The notes: generated by a model from the sequence alone, not told the origin. DNA of 7,042 bases from JAOUEA01 sp046732015 (GCA_046732015.1 JBKPMF010000301.1:1-7042); one strand, 5' to 3'. Numbered from the stretch's first letter, positions 1 through 5,831 are shown. Translations and numbers: made by a program.

Positions 1-440
1 CGATCAAGACGAGCGCGTTCTCGTTGAAGGCGCTGGCCACCGGGATGCTGCCGTTGATGGAGTCCGAGGGCGGCGCGATCGTGTCGCTGGACTTCGACGG
101 GCAGGTGGCCTGGCCGATCTATGACTGGATGGGCGTGGCGAAGGCGGCGCTCGAAGGCGTGTCGCGCTACCTCGCGCGTGACCTCGGCCCGAAGCAGATC
201 CGCGTCAACACCGTGTCGGCGGGTCCGCTCAAGACGATGGCGGGCAAGGGCATCCCAGGGTTCGACCAGATCTCCGAGGCATGGGGCCGCCGTGCGCCCC
301 TCGGCTGGGATCTCACCGACCCCACACCGGTCGGCAACGCGGTGGCGTTCCTGTTGTCCGACATGGCTGCCGGCATCACCGGCGAGGTCGTGCACGTGGA
401 CGGCGGGTTCCACGCGATGGGGACCGACCTGGCTCTCTGA
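1..440 (+). CDS. fabI: enoyl-[acyl-carrier-protein] reductase (NADH), FabI/InhA type, 5'-truncated by window edge
   Basis: This is the C-terminal part (about 145 residues, reading frame from base 3) of a short-chain dehydrogenase/reductase of the FabI/InhA group. The family reduces the trans-2-enoyl-ACP double bond with NADH in the last step of each type II fatty-acid elongation cycle, in the cytoplasm. The catalytic Tyr-x6-Lys is visible as IYDWMGVAK, with Tyr at bases 120-122 and Lys at 141-143. The preceding LDFDG and the following RVNTVSAGPLKT, RAPLGWDLTDPTPVG and TGEVVHVDGGFH blocks match the order and spacing I recall for mycobacterial InhA (MDFD, YNWMTVAK, RAPIGW, DGGAH). The N-terminal Rossmann glycine motif lies outside the window. 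The TGA ends at 440, 17 bases before the convergent gene's stop. The InhA-like pattern suggests an actinobacterial enzyme; by itself it does not show mycolic acid synthesis. Family assignment is firm; the choice between the fabI and inhA names is not. Confidence 0.93.
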   Translation, partial: IKTSAFSLKALATGMLPLMESEGGAIVSLDFDGQVAWPIYDWMGVAKAALEGVSRYLARDLGPKQIRVNTVSAGPLKTMAGKGIPGFDQISEAWGRRAPLGWDLTDPTPVGNAVAFLLSDMAAGITGEVVHVDGGFHAMGTDLAL

Positions 441-443
441 ACA

Positions 444-455
444 CGGCCCAGGCCG
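444..455. repeat. very short dyad between convergent stop codons
   Basis: CGGCC-CA-GGCCG lies in the 17-base gap between the converging fabI and DUF294 genes. As RNA it could form only about 4 bp with a 4-base loop, and no T-run follows on either strand. It is a weak candidate for a bidirectional stop signal. No better terminator is visible at this junction. Confidence 0.15.
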
Positions 456-457
456 CG

Positions 458-2296
458 TCAGGACGGGCGGATGCCCTCTTCGCTCGCCAGCAGGCGCTGC
501 GCACGCGAGATCACCCGGAACGCTTCCTTCAACCCGCTGCGGGAGAACGGTCCCAACGACGCCGGATCGACGTAGTCGTCGGGGGACCGGCCGGCGTTCA
601 CCTGCTCGACCTGATGCCTGAGCCGGATCTCCCAGAGGAAGTGGAAGGCCTCGGACAGCTCCCTCGCGACGTCGGTGTCGAGCGGGTCCTGGGCGGCGTG
701 CGCGGCGGCATCCAGGCGGGCGAGGGTGTCCTTCTGCGTGATGCCGGCGCGGACCGCCCACATGCGCGCGAGGTTGGTGACGATCGTGATCCCGCCGTGC
801 TTGATGTCGAGCCGTCCGGCGTGCTCGCCCTTGGCCTCCACCACCAGGTTGCGCACGAACCCCGTCGGCGGTGTGAGGTCGAGCGCCCGACGCGACAGCA
901 TCCGGAGGAACTCGGGTTTGTGCCGCGCGCGGCGCACGGCGTCGTCCAGCGTGGGTTCGGCGTCGAGCGGCCCGGCCACCTGCCGGAAGTCGTACTCGAT
1001 CGAGGACAGCACGGTGGCCTTCGGATTGGGGTGGTCCATCCAGTCCGCGAAGTGCACGACGAACTCGTCGATCGGGCGCCGCAGCGTGGGGTGGGTCGCC
1101 ATGGCGTCGCCGGTGCATCGGGGGATGCCCGCCGCTTCGAGGCCGGCCGTGACGAACTCGGCCAGTTCGCCGAAGTACGGATCGGCGTCGGGCTGTCCGG
1201 GGATCGGATCGAAGGCGAGCGCGTGGTCCTGGTCGGTGTGCAGCGCCTGTTCGTGCCGCGCCGCGCTTCCCAGCGCAAGCCAGGCCCACGCGCACGGCGG
1301 ATCACCTTGGCGCTCGATCGCCAGGTGGAGCAGTCTGATGGTCATCGCATCGACCACCAGCGCCACCACCCTCCCCACGTCGATCGGGTCGGTGCGCGCC
1401 TCGACCATCGCCGCGACCAATGCGGGCAGCTCGCGGCCGGCCGCCGCCACCTCCTGGGTCGTGCGCGCTCGCTCGATCGCGCTGCGCGCCGCGAACGGCG
1501 TGTGCCGCCCGATGCCCATCAGGTCGGTGTCGGTAACCACGCCCACGATGCGGCCGCCGGGCTCGGTGACCGGGTAGTGGTGGATCCCGTCGGCGAACAT
1601 CCCGAGCAGGGCGGCGCCGGCGAGCGTCTCCCGGTCGATCGTGCGGACCGGGAACGTCGCGATCTCGACGACGGGGATCGAGGGATCGGTGCGCGCCGCC
1701 ACCAGACGGGTCCGGAGGTCGCGGTCGGTCACGATGCCCCACCCGTCGGACGTGGGGATCAGCAGCGAGGACACCCGTTCGTCGGCCATCCGAGCGGCGG
1801 CCTCGGCCACCGGCGTCGTGGGGTCCGCGGTGACCGGTTCGCGGCGCACCAGCGATCCCACGGTGGTGAGCCGGGGGTCGGCGGCGCCGGCCGAGGACTC
1901 CGCCGCCGAGGTGATCCGTCGGCGCATGCTCCCGATGACGAACGAGACGCCCGCATTCGAGCCGAGCAAGGGGTCAGCGGTCTCGGCAGGCACCAGGTAG
2001 CAGAGCGTGTCCTCCTGGGCGCGGACCGTCAGCGTGGGCGTCTCTTCGGCGAGGAGCGAGAACTGCCCGAACACCTCGCCTTCGACGAGCTGATCCAGGA
2101 GCATGCCGTCATCGAGCAGCTCCACCGCTCCCTTGCGCACGACGTACAGCGCTTGCGCGGGGTCGCCGCCCTGCTGCAGGATCACGGTGTCGGCAGGGAA
2201 GTGCTCGATCTCCACCGAGCGCGCGAGCCGTGCCAGGCCGTCGTCGTCGAGTTCGTCGAACGGCGGGTAGCGGCGAAGGAACCCGGCGATGTCCAC
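458..2296 (-). CDS. cNMP-binding-like / tandem CBS / DUF294 nucleotidyltransferase-like protein
   Basis: This is a cytoplasmic multidomain regulator-like protein of 612 residues from the chosen GTG. A cNMP-binding beta-roll fold covers about residues 1-115. Two CBS repeats follow at about 138-200 and 205-262, carrying the typical ends GIVTDRDL (187-194) and GVVTDTDL (252-259). Next is a GlnD-like nucleotidyltransferase domain (DUF294) at about 270-430, with GSAARHEQ (343-350) and TDQD (354-357), which form the Gly-Ser...Asp-x-Asp metal/nucleotide site. A DUF294 C-terminal helical domain runs from about 450 to 600. Targets of this family are largely unknown; nucleotide-sensing CBS domains controlling a transferase is inference. 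In the beta-roll the usual phosphate-cassette Glu and Arg are absent (FGQFSLL...TPTLTV, 76-91), so classical cAMP binding is doubtful. An in-frame ATG at 2383 would overlap the kinase gene by 67 bases and add a basic, non-domain tail. The GTG at 2296, just before the start of the conserved domain and 20 bases after the kinase stop, is preferred although its ribosome site is weak. Confidence 0.9.
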   Translation of the reverse strand: MDIAGFLRRYPPFDELDDDGLARLARSVEIEHFPADTVILQQGGDPAQALYVVRKGAVELLDDGMLLDQLVEGEVFGQFSLLAEETPTLTVRAQEDTLCYLVPAETADPLLGSNAGVSFVIGSMRRRITSAAESSAGAADPRLTTVGSLVRREPVTADPTTPVAEAAARMADERVSSLLIPTSDGWGIVTDRDLRTRLVAARTDPSIPVVEIATFPVRTIDRETLAGAALLGMFADGIHHYPVTEPGGRIVGVVTDTDLMGIGRHTPFAARSAIERARTTQEVAAAGRELPALVAAMVEARTDPIDVGRVVALVVDAMTIRLLHLAIERQGDPPCAWAWLALGSAARHEQALHTDQDHALAFDPIPGQPDADPYFGELAEFVTAGLEAAGIPRCTGDAMATHPTLRRPIDEFVVHFADWMDHPNPKATVLSSIEYDFRQVAGPLDAEPTLDDAVRRARHKPEFLRMLSRRALDLTPPTGFVRNLVVEAKGEHAGRLDIKHGGITIVTNLARMWAVRAGITQKDTLARLDAAAHAAQDPLDTDVARELSEAFHFLWEIRLRHQVEQVNAGRSPDDYVDPASLGPFSRSGLKEAFRVISRAQRLLASEEGIRPS

Positions 2297-2316
2297 GGAT
2301 GGCAGTATCGCCCGAG

Positions 2317-3147
2317 CTAGAGGTCGGCCGCAGTCAGCTGGCCGGCGTACGGTCCCCGGGCGCTCGCGCACGCGGCTCCGCATCGCGCGGCGAACGCCAC
2401 GGCGTCGGCCGGCGAGCGCCCCTGCCCCAGCGCGAACGTGAGGCCCGCCGCGAACGAGTCGCCCGCACCGTAGGTGTCACCCCCCGGCGTGACCGGGGCG
2501 GGCTCCCAGCGGTGCGCGATGCCGTCGGCGGTCTCGAAGGTGCCACCACGCACACCCCCGGTGCGCACGATCATGCGTGGACGCCAGGGCAGGCGGTCGG
2601 TCCGGACGGTCTCGCTCGGGTCACGCGCGCTGCCCACCAGGACGTCGGGAACGATGCCGGTGGCGAGCAGTTCGCGGAGGATCCGGCCGGTCACCACCAT
2701 GCATGCGGCGCTGCGAGCGTGGGCCAGCGCGCCGGGGTCGCCCGCGGTGACGTAGACCGCGTCCGTCGAGTCGAGGTCGTCCCAGCCCAGCGGGTCGGCC
2801 GCCGCCGGGGTGAGCCGGTCACCCAGCGTGATGATCGTGCGTTCACCGGCAGGGTCGATCAGGGTGAGCGCGCGCCGGCTCCTCGTATCGGCGCGCGTGG
2901 CGGCGCGAACGTCGACGCCCATGGGTGTCAGCTCCCGTCGGGTCCGGGTGCCGATCTCGTCATCGCCGGTCGCGGTGAAGAACCGCGCCGAGCCGGCCAG
3001 CTTCGCGAGCTGCACCGCGGCGACGGCCCCGCCGCCTCCGGGCGTTTCCCATTCGTTGGTCGTGTGGGCGATGCCACCGGCGGGCGGGACGGCGTCGACG
3101 TCGGCGAACGTGATCCACTCGGTGTGGCCCACGACCGCGGTCTCCAT
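2317..3147 (-). CDS. PfkB/ribokinase-family carbohydrate or nucleoside kinase
   Basis: This 276-residue ATP-dependent kinase of the PfkB (ribokinase) family would phosphorylate a sugar, sugar phosphate or nucleoside; the substrate cannot be told from sequence. PfkB signature 2 is clear as DTYGAGDSFAAG (224-235), with catalytic base Asp230 after the Gly-Ala-Gly anion-hole turn. The N-terminal glycine-rich substrate region is TPGGGGAVAAVQLAKLAG (35-52), followed by ATGDDEIG (59-66). The ATG start fits the family's opening beta strand (METAVVGHTEWITF), with only a weak GGTGGG-like ribosome site upstream. The length is slightly below the usual 290-320 residues, but both ends look intact. It precedes the DUF294 gene on the same strand by 20 bases, so they are probably co-transcribed, and it is divergent from selD with 35 bases between starts. 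The shared transcript hints that the DUF294 protein could sense or control the kinase pathway; that is inference. Confidence 0.9.
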   Translation of the reverse strand: METAVVGHTEWITFADVDAVPPAGGIAHTTNEWETPGGGGAVAAVQLAKLAGSARFFTATGDDEIGTRTRRELTPMGVDVRAATRADTRSRRALTLIDPAGERTIITLGDRLTPAAADPLGWDDLDSTDAVYVTAGDPGALAHARSAACMVVTGRILRELLATGIVPDVLVGSARDPSETVRTDRLPWRPRMIVRTGGVRGGTFETADGIAHRWEPAPVTPGGDTYGAGDSFAAGLTFALGQGRSPADAVAFAARCGAACASARGPYAGQLTAADL

Positions 3148-3169
3148 CGGCGGAGTTTCCCACCATCCG

Positions 3170-3175
3170 TATGCT
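3170..3175 (+). promoter_or_regulatory. candidate -10 element for a leaderless selD transcript
   Basis: TATGCT fits the actinobacterial TANNNT -10 pattern. It ends 7 bases before the ATG at 3183, so transcription would begin at or next to that start codon. No recognisable -35 hexamer lies 16-18 bases upstream. The site sits inside the 35-base divergent gap, so it must overlap any promoter of the minus-strand kinase gene. Confidence 0.4.
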
Positions 3176-3182
3176 TGAGGAC

Positions 3183-4232
3183 ATGCAGGAGGAACGCCGA
3201 CTCACCTCGTTCAGCCACGGTGCGGGGTGCGGGTGCAAGCTCGGTCCCGACCAGTTGCTGGAGGTCATGGGGTCGTTGCAGCTGCCCGGCGTGCCGGCCG
3301 AGGTATTGGTAGGCGTCGATTCGGGCGACGACGCCGCGGTCTGGGCGCTGGACGAGGACCGGGCGATCATCGCCACCCTCGACTTCTTCACCCCGATCGT
3401 CGACGACCCGTACGACTGGGGCCGCATCGCGGCCACGAACGCGATGTCGGATGTCTACGCGATGGGCGGCACGCCCTTCCTGGCCTTGAACATCGTCGCG
3501 TGGCCGGTCGACGACCTGCCCCTGGGCATGCTGTCGAGCGTGTTGCAGGGCGGCGTCGATGCCGCCGCCAACGCCGGCGTCGCGGTCCTCGGGGGCCACT
3601 CCATCACCGACCCCGAGCCCAAGTTCGGCATGGTCGTGCTCGGCTCGGTGGATCCCGCGCGGATGACGACGAACGCCGGTGCGCAACCCGGCGACACGTT
3701 GTTCCTCACGAAGCCCCTGGGCCTGGGGATGATCTCCACGGCGGCCAAGCGAGGGGTGGCCACCGACGACCAGCTGCACCTGGCACTCGACACCATGACC
3801 GCTCTCAACGCCGACGCGGCCGCCGCCATGATCCGGGTCGGGGTGCGTGCGGCGACCGACGTCACGGGCTTCGGGCTCATGGGCCACCTGTCGAGGATGC
3901 TGCGCGCCTCGGGCGTGGCGGCGACCGTCGACGCCGGCGCGGTGCCCCTGCTGCCAGGCGTGCTGGACCTCGCGCAGCGAGACGTCGTGGCCGGCGGGAC
4001 GAAGCGGAACCACGCCTCCGTCACCCCCACCACGGACTGGGGGGCCTGCACGCTGCCCGAGCAGTACGTCCTGGCCGACGCCCAGACGAGCGGCGGGTTG
4101 CTGATCGCTGCGCCCGACGCCACGGCGCTGCGGGAAGCCCTGGCCGAACTCGAGGTGGTCCATGCCGAGATCGGCCTCGTGACCGTGGGACCCGGTGGGG
4201 CCATCGAGGTCCGTGGCAGGTTCTCGGAATAA
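3183..4232 (+). CDS. selD: selenide, water dikinase (selenophosphate synthetase)
   Basis: SelD makes monoselenophosphate from selenide, ATP and water. This is the selenium donor for selenocysteine synthesis by SelA and for 2-selenouridine in tRNA. The active-site loop SHGAGCGCKLGP is visible at residues 11-22. Cys16 and Lys19 align with catalytic Cys17 and Lys20 of E. coli SelD, and Cys18 with its Cys19. The active-site residue is an ordinary Cys (TGC), not selenocysteine. Further AIR-synthase-like hallmarks follow: DSGDDAAVW, TLDFFTPIVDDPYDWGRIAATNAMSDVYAMGG and its Asp ligands, LGGHSI, TDVTGFGLMGHL, and ADAQTSGGLL near the C-terminus. From ATG 3183 the protein has 349 residues, close to the 347 of E. 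coli. An in-frame ATG at 3171 would add MLED but falls inside the likely -10 box. No selA, selB or tRNA-Sec is in the window, so the selenium use it serves is unknown. Confidence 0.97.
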   Translation: MQEERRLTSFSHGAGCGCKLGPDQLLEVMGSLQLPGVPAEVLVGVDSGDDAAVWALDEDRAIIATLDFFTPIVDDPYDWGRIAATNAMSDVYAMGGTPFLALNIVAWPVDDLPLGMLSSVLQGGVDAAANAGVAVLGGHSITDPEPKFGMVVLGSVDPARMTTNAGAQPGDTLFLTKPLGLGMISTAAKRGVATDDQLHLALDTMTALNADAAAAMIRVGVRAATDVTGFGLMGHLSRMLRASGVAATVDAGAVPLLPGVLDLAQRDVVAGGTKRNHASVTPTTDWGACTLPEQYVLADAQTSGGLLIAAPDATALREALAELEVVHAEIGLVTVGPGGAIEVRGRFSE

Positions 4233-4245
4233 TCCACCCGGCTGC

Positions 4246-4251
4246 TAGCAT
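4246..4251 (+). promoter_or_regulatory. candidate -10 element for the mec-moeB-cysO cluster
   Basis: TAGCAT fits TANNNT and lies 14 bases after the selD stop, in the 78-base gap before mec. The upstream bases (around 4221-4228) do not resemble a -35 hexamer. If real, transcription would start near 4258 and leave a leader of roughly 50 bases. Read-through from selD remains an equally good explanation for mec expression. Confidence 0.28.
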
Positions 4252-4265
4252 TTGCACCTGCAACG

Positions 4266-4286
4266 ACGGCGGCCGACGTGCGCCGT
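4266..4286 (+). repeat. leader hairpin between selD and mec
   Basis: ACGGCG (4266-4271) and CGCCGT (4281-4286) are perfect complements around a 9-base loop, extendable by one G-U pair. No T-run follows, so it is not a standard intrinsic terminator. It ends 13 bases before the mec ribosome-binding site and could tune mRNA stability or translation. In a GC-rich genome it may also be chance. Confidence 0.25.
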
Positions 4287-4299
4287 TCTGAGCGACCAC

Positions 4300-4304
4300 A
4301 GGAG
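4300..4304 (+). promoter_or_regulatory. Shine-Dalgarno site that decides the mec start
   Basis: AGGAG is followed after 6 bases by TTG at 4311. This is the best-spaced ribosome site nearby. It lies downstream of the alternative in-frame GTG at 4278, so it argues for the TTG as the true start. Confidence 0.7.
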
Positions 4305-4310
4305 CAGGGA

Positions 4311-4709
4311 TTGAGCCAGTTGGACGGCGTCCTCTACAAGGAGATCGTGGAGCAGGGGCTCCGCGAGTTCCCGAACGAATGCTGCGGTGTGATCGCGGCC
4401 GCCGACGGCGTACCGGTCAAGGTGTTCCCCATGACGAACGCCGACGCCTCGCCGGTGACCTATCGCCTGGACGGCAAGGAGCAGCTGCAGGTGTTCGACG
4501 AGCTCGACGAGCAAGGCTGGGACCTGTGGGCGATCTACCACTCGCACACCCACAGCGAGGCCTATCCGTCCGAGACCGACATCCGGCTGGCGTTCTACCC
4601 GGAGGCCCGCTACGTCCTGCTGTCGCTCGCCGACCGCGAGGAACCGGTGGCGAGGTCGTTCTGGATCACCGACGGCGAGGTCACCGAAGAGGAGTTGAGC
4701 ATCACATGA
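4311..4709 (+). CDS. mec: Mec-type JAMM (MPN/Mov34) metallopeptidase acting on a CysO-like carrier
   Basis: This 132-residue zinc peptidase of the JAMM family begins at TTG. The full JAMM signature is visible: Glu23 in PNECCGVI, then His77-Ser78-His79, seven residues, Ser87-x2-Asp90 (HSHTHSEAYPSETD). His77, His79 and Asp90 would hold zinc and Glu23 activate water. In M. tuberculosis, Mec (Rv1334) cleaves CysO-cysteine to release cysteine and regenerate the Gly-Gly carrier; related JAMM enzymes QbsD and HcyD trim extra residues from sulfur carriers. Here the enzyme is coded with an E1-like gene (4-base ATGA overlap) and a CysO gene ending Gly-Gly-Cys, a direct candidate substrate. The length matches stand-alone bacterial Mec proteins of roughly 130-150 residues. 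No signal peptide is seen, so it is cytoplasmic. An upstream in-frame GTG at 4278 would add 11 charged residues and is disfavoured because the ribosome site lies inside that stretch. Confidence 0.92.
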   Translation: MSQLDGVLYKEIVEQGLREFPNECCGVIAAADGVPVKVFPMTNADASPVTYRLDGKEQLQVFDELDEQGWDLWAIYHSHTHSEAYPSETDIRLAFYPEARYVLLSLADREEPVARSFWITDGEVTEEELSIT

Positions 4710-5527
4710 CCGGTCTTGGCTTCACGGAGGATCAGGTCCAGCGTTACTCGCGCCACATCATCCTTCCGAACGTCGGTGGGGCGGGCCAGCGCAAGTTGCT
4801 GGACAGCAAGGTGCTGGTGATCGGCGCCGGTGGACTGGGTTCGCCCATCCTGCTGTACCTGGCCGCGGCGGGCATCGGCACGATCGGCATCGTGGACTTC
4901 GACAAGGTCGACACCTCGAACCTGCAGCGCCAGATCCTGCACACCGACGCCGACGTCGACCGCCCCAAGGTGGAATCCGCGCTCGACCATCTGCGCGCGC
5001 TGAACCCCACGATCGAGATCATCGGCCACGACACGCTGCTGAACTCGGACAACGTCATGGAGATCATGGAGCCGTACGACGTGGTGATCGACGGGACCGA
5101 CAATTTCCCGGTGCGCTACCTGGTGAACGACGCCACGCAGTTCCTCGGCAAGCCATTGGTGTACGGATCGATCTACCAGTTCGAAGGCCAGGCCACGGTG
5201 TTCATGCCGGGCCAGGACGCGCCGTGCTATCGGTGCCTGTTCCCCTCGCCGCCGCCTCCGGGCACGGTGCCGAGCTGCGCCGAGGGCGGCGTGTTCGGCG
5301 TGCTCCCCGGCGTGATCGGGGCGATCCAGGCCACCGAGGCGATCAAACTCATCACCGGCGAGGGCGACTCGCTCGTGGGCCGGCTGCTGCTGTACGACGC
5401 CCTGCACATGGACTTCCAGGAAGTGAAGATCCGCTGGGATGCGGACTGTCCGGTCTGCGGCAAAGACCCATCCATCACCGAGCTGATCGACTACGACCTG
5501 TTCTGCGGCGTCCCCGCGCAGGACTGA
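4706..5527 (+). CDS. moeB: MoeB/ThiF-family E1-like sulfur-carrier adenylyltransferase, no rhodanese domain
   Basis: This 273-residue E1-like enzyme should adenylate the C-terminal glycine of a ubiquitin-fold sulfur carrier (CysO/MoaD/ThiS type). Visible motifs are RYSRHIILPNVGG (13-25, arginine finger region), the nucleotide loop VIGAGGLGS (38-46), DFDKVDTSNLQRQ (64-76), and the catalytic Asp in DGTDNFPVR (129-137). The zinc pairs are C174-x2-C177 and C248-x2-C251. The conserved PSCAEGGVFGVLPG segment carries Cys191. The sequence follows the MoeZ pattern closely up to DYDLFCG, then stops at PAQD where MoeZ continues into a linker and a rhodanese domain. Sulfur must therefore come from another protein if this E1 forms thiocarboxylates. 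Its ATG overlaps the mec stop (ATGA), with GAGGAG 11 bases upstream, implying coupled translation. The next gene, 25 bases on, is its probable substrate CysO. A dual role with MoaD in molybdopterin synthesis cannot be excluded. Confidence 0.93.
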   Translation: MTGLGFTEDQVQRYSRHIILPNVGGAGQRKLLDSKVLVIGAGGLGSPILLYLAAAGIGTIGIVDFDKVDTSNLQRQILHTDADVDRPKVESALDHLRALNPTIEIIGHDTLLNSDNVMEIMEPYDVVIDGTDNFPVRYLVNDATQFLGKPLVYGSIYQFEGQATVFMPGQDAPCYRCLFPSPPPPGTVPSCAEGGVFGVLPGVIGAIQATEAIKLITGEGDSLVGRLLLYDALHMDFQEVKIRWDADCPVCGKDPSITELIDYDLFCGVPAQD

Positions 5528-5536
5528 CCGACCTAC

Positions 5537-5541
5537 AGGAG
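5537..5541 (+). promoter_or_regulatory. Shine-Dalgarno site of cysO
   Basis: AGGAG in the 25-base gap after the E1 gene, 11 bases before the ATG at 5553. The spacing is a little long but it is the only purine-rich site there, and it supports independent initiation within the operon. Confidence 0.6.
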
Positions 5542-5552
5542 ACCAACCGACC

Positions 5553-5831
5553 ATGGCCGTGACCGTGAAACTCCCCACGATCCTCCGCAAGCACGCCGGC
5601 GGAGAAGCGAAGGTGGGCGCCGACGGCGCCACCCTGTCCGAGGTCCACACCAACCTCGAGACCCAGTACCCCGGCATCACGAAGAACGTGATCTCCGACG
5701 ACGGCGGCCTGCACCGGTTCATCAACGTCTACGTCAACGACGAGGACGTGCGCTACCTGGGTTCGCTCGAGACCGAGGTCGCCGACGGCGACACCGTCAG
5801 CATCCTGCCCGCGGTCGCCGGCGGCTGCTGA
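5553..5831 (+). CDS. cysO: CysO-like ubiquitin-fold sulfur carrier with C-terminal Gly-Gly-Cys
   Basis: This 92-residue MoaD/ThiS-family sulfur carrier has a beta-grasp fold and is cytoplasmic. It closely follows what I recall of M. tuberculosis CysO (Rv1335): VKLPTILRKHAGG near the start, LHRFINVYVNDEDVRYL (53-69), and the tail DGDTVSILPAVAGG. In that pathway the terminal glycine is adenylated, converted to a thiocarboxylate, and joined to O-phosphoserine-derived aminoacrylate by CysM; Mec then frees cysteine. Oddly, the tail here is Gly90-Gly91-Cys92 followed directly by TGA (codons GGC GGC TGC TGA at 5820-5831), one residue longer than the mycobacterial Gly-Gly terminus. Either Mec removes the Cys to mature the carrier, as JAMM enzymes do for QbsE and HcyS, or Cys92 has a role of its own. 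The neighbouring Mec and E1 genes make a carrier role secure; the end product (cysteine, methionine or another thio-compound) is inferred. Confidence 0.93.
   Translation: MAVTVKLPTILRKHAGGEAKVGADGATLSEVHTNLETQYPGITKNVISDDGGLHRFINVYVNDEDVRYLGSLETEVADGDTVSILPAVAGGC

Noticed and set aside
281..2320. Very long open frame (679 codons) on the plus strand antisense to the DUF294 gene
   Set aside because: Its product is low-complexity, rich in Arg, Gly, His and Val, with no domain pattern. It mirrors the real gene in a GC-rich genome, where antisense stops are rare.
2297..2383. Extending the DUF294 protein to the in-frame ATG at 2383
   Set aside because: It adds 29 basic, non-domain residues and overlaps the upstream kinase gene by 67 bases; the GTG at 2296 sits right before the conserved domain.
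3228..3239. Possible selenocysteine in the SelD active site
   Set aside because: Both active-site codons are TGC and the Lys is AAG. There is no in-frame TGA, so this is the Cys form of SelD.
2230..3312. Plus-strand open frame across the kinase gene and the selD start
   Set aside because: Arg/Gly-rich product without motifs. It spans two well-supported genes and their divergent start region.
2928..4163. Minus-strand frame of 411 codons opposite selD
   Set aside because: Compositionally biased shadow of selD; no recognisable domain, and the plus-strand SelD motifs are unambiguous.
3227..4291. Second plus-strand frame overlapping selD
   Set aside because: Arg-rich out-of-frame reading of selD with no family resemblance.
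4610..5725. Minus-strand frame of 371 codons opposite moeB and cysO
   Set aside because: His/Arg/Val-rich shadow; the plus-strand E1 and CysO motifs account for the region.
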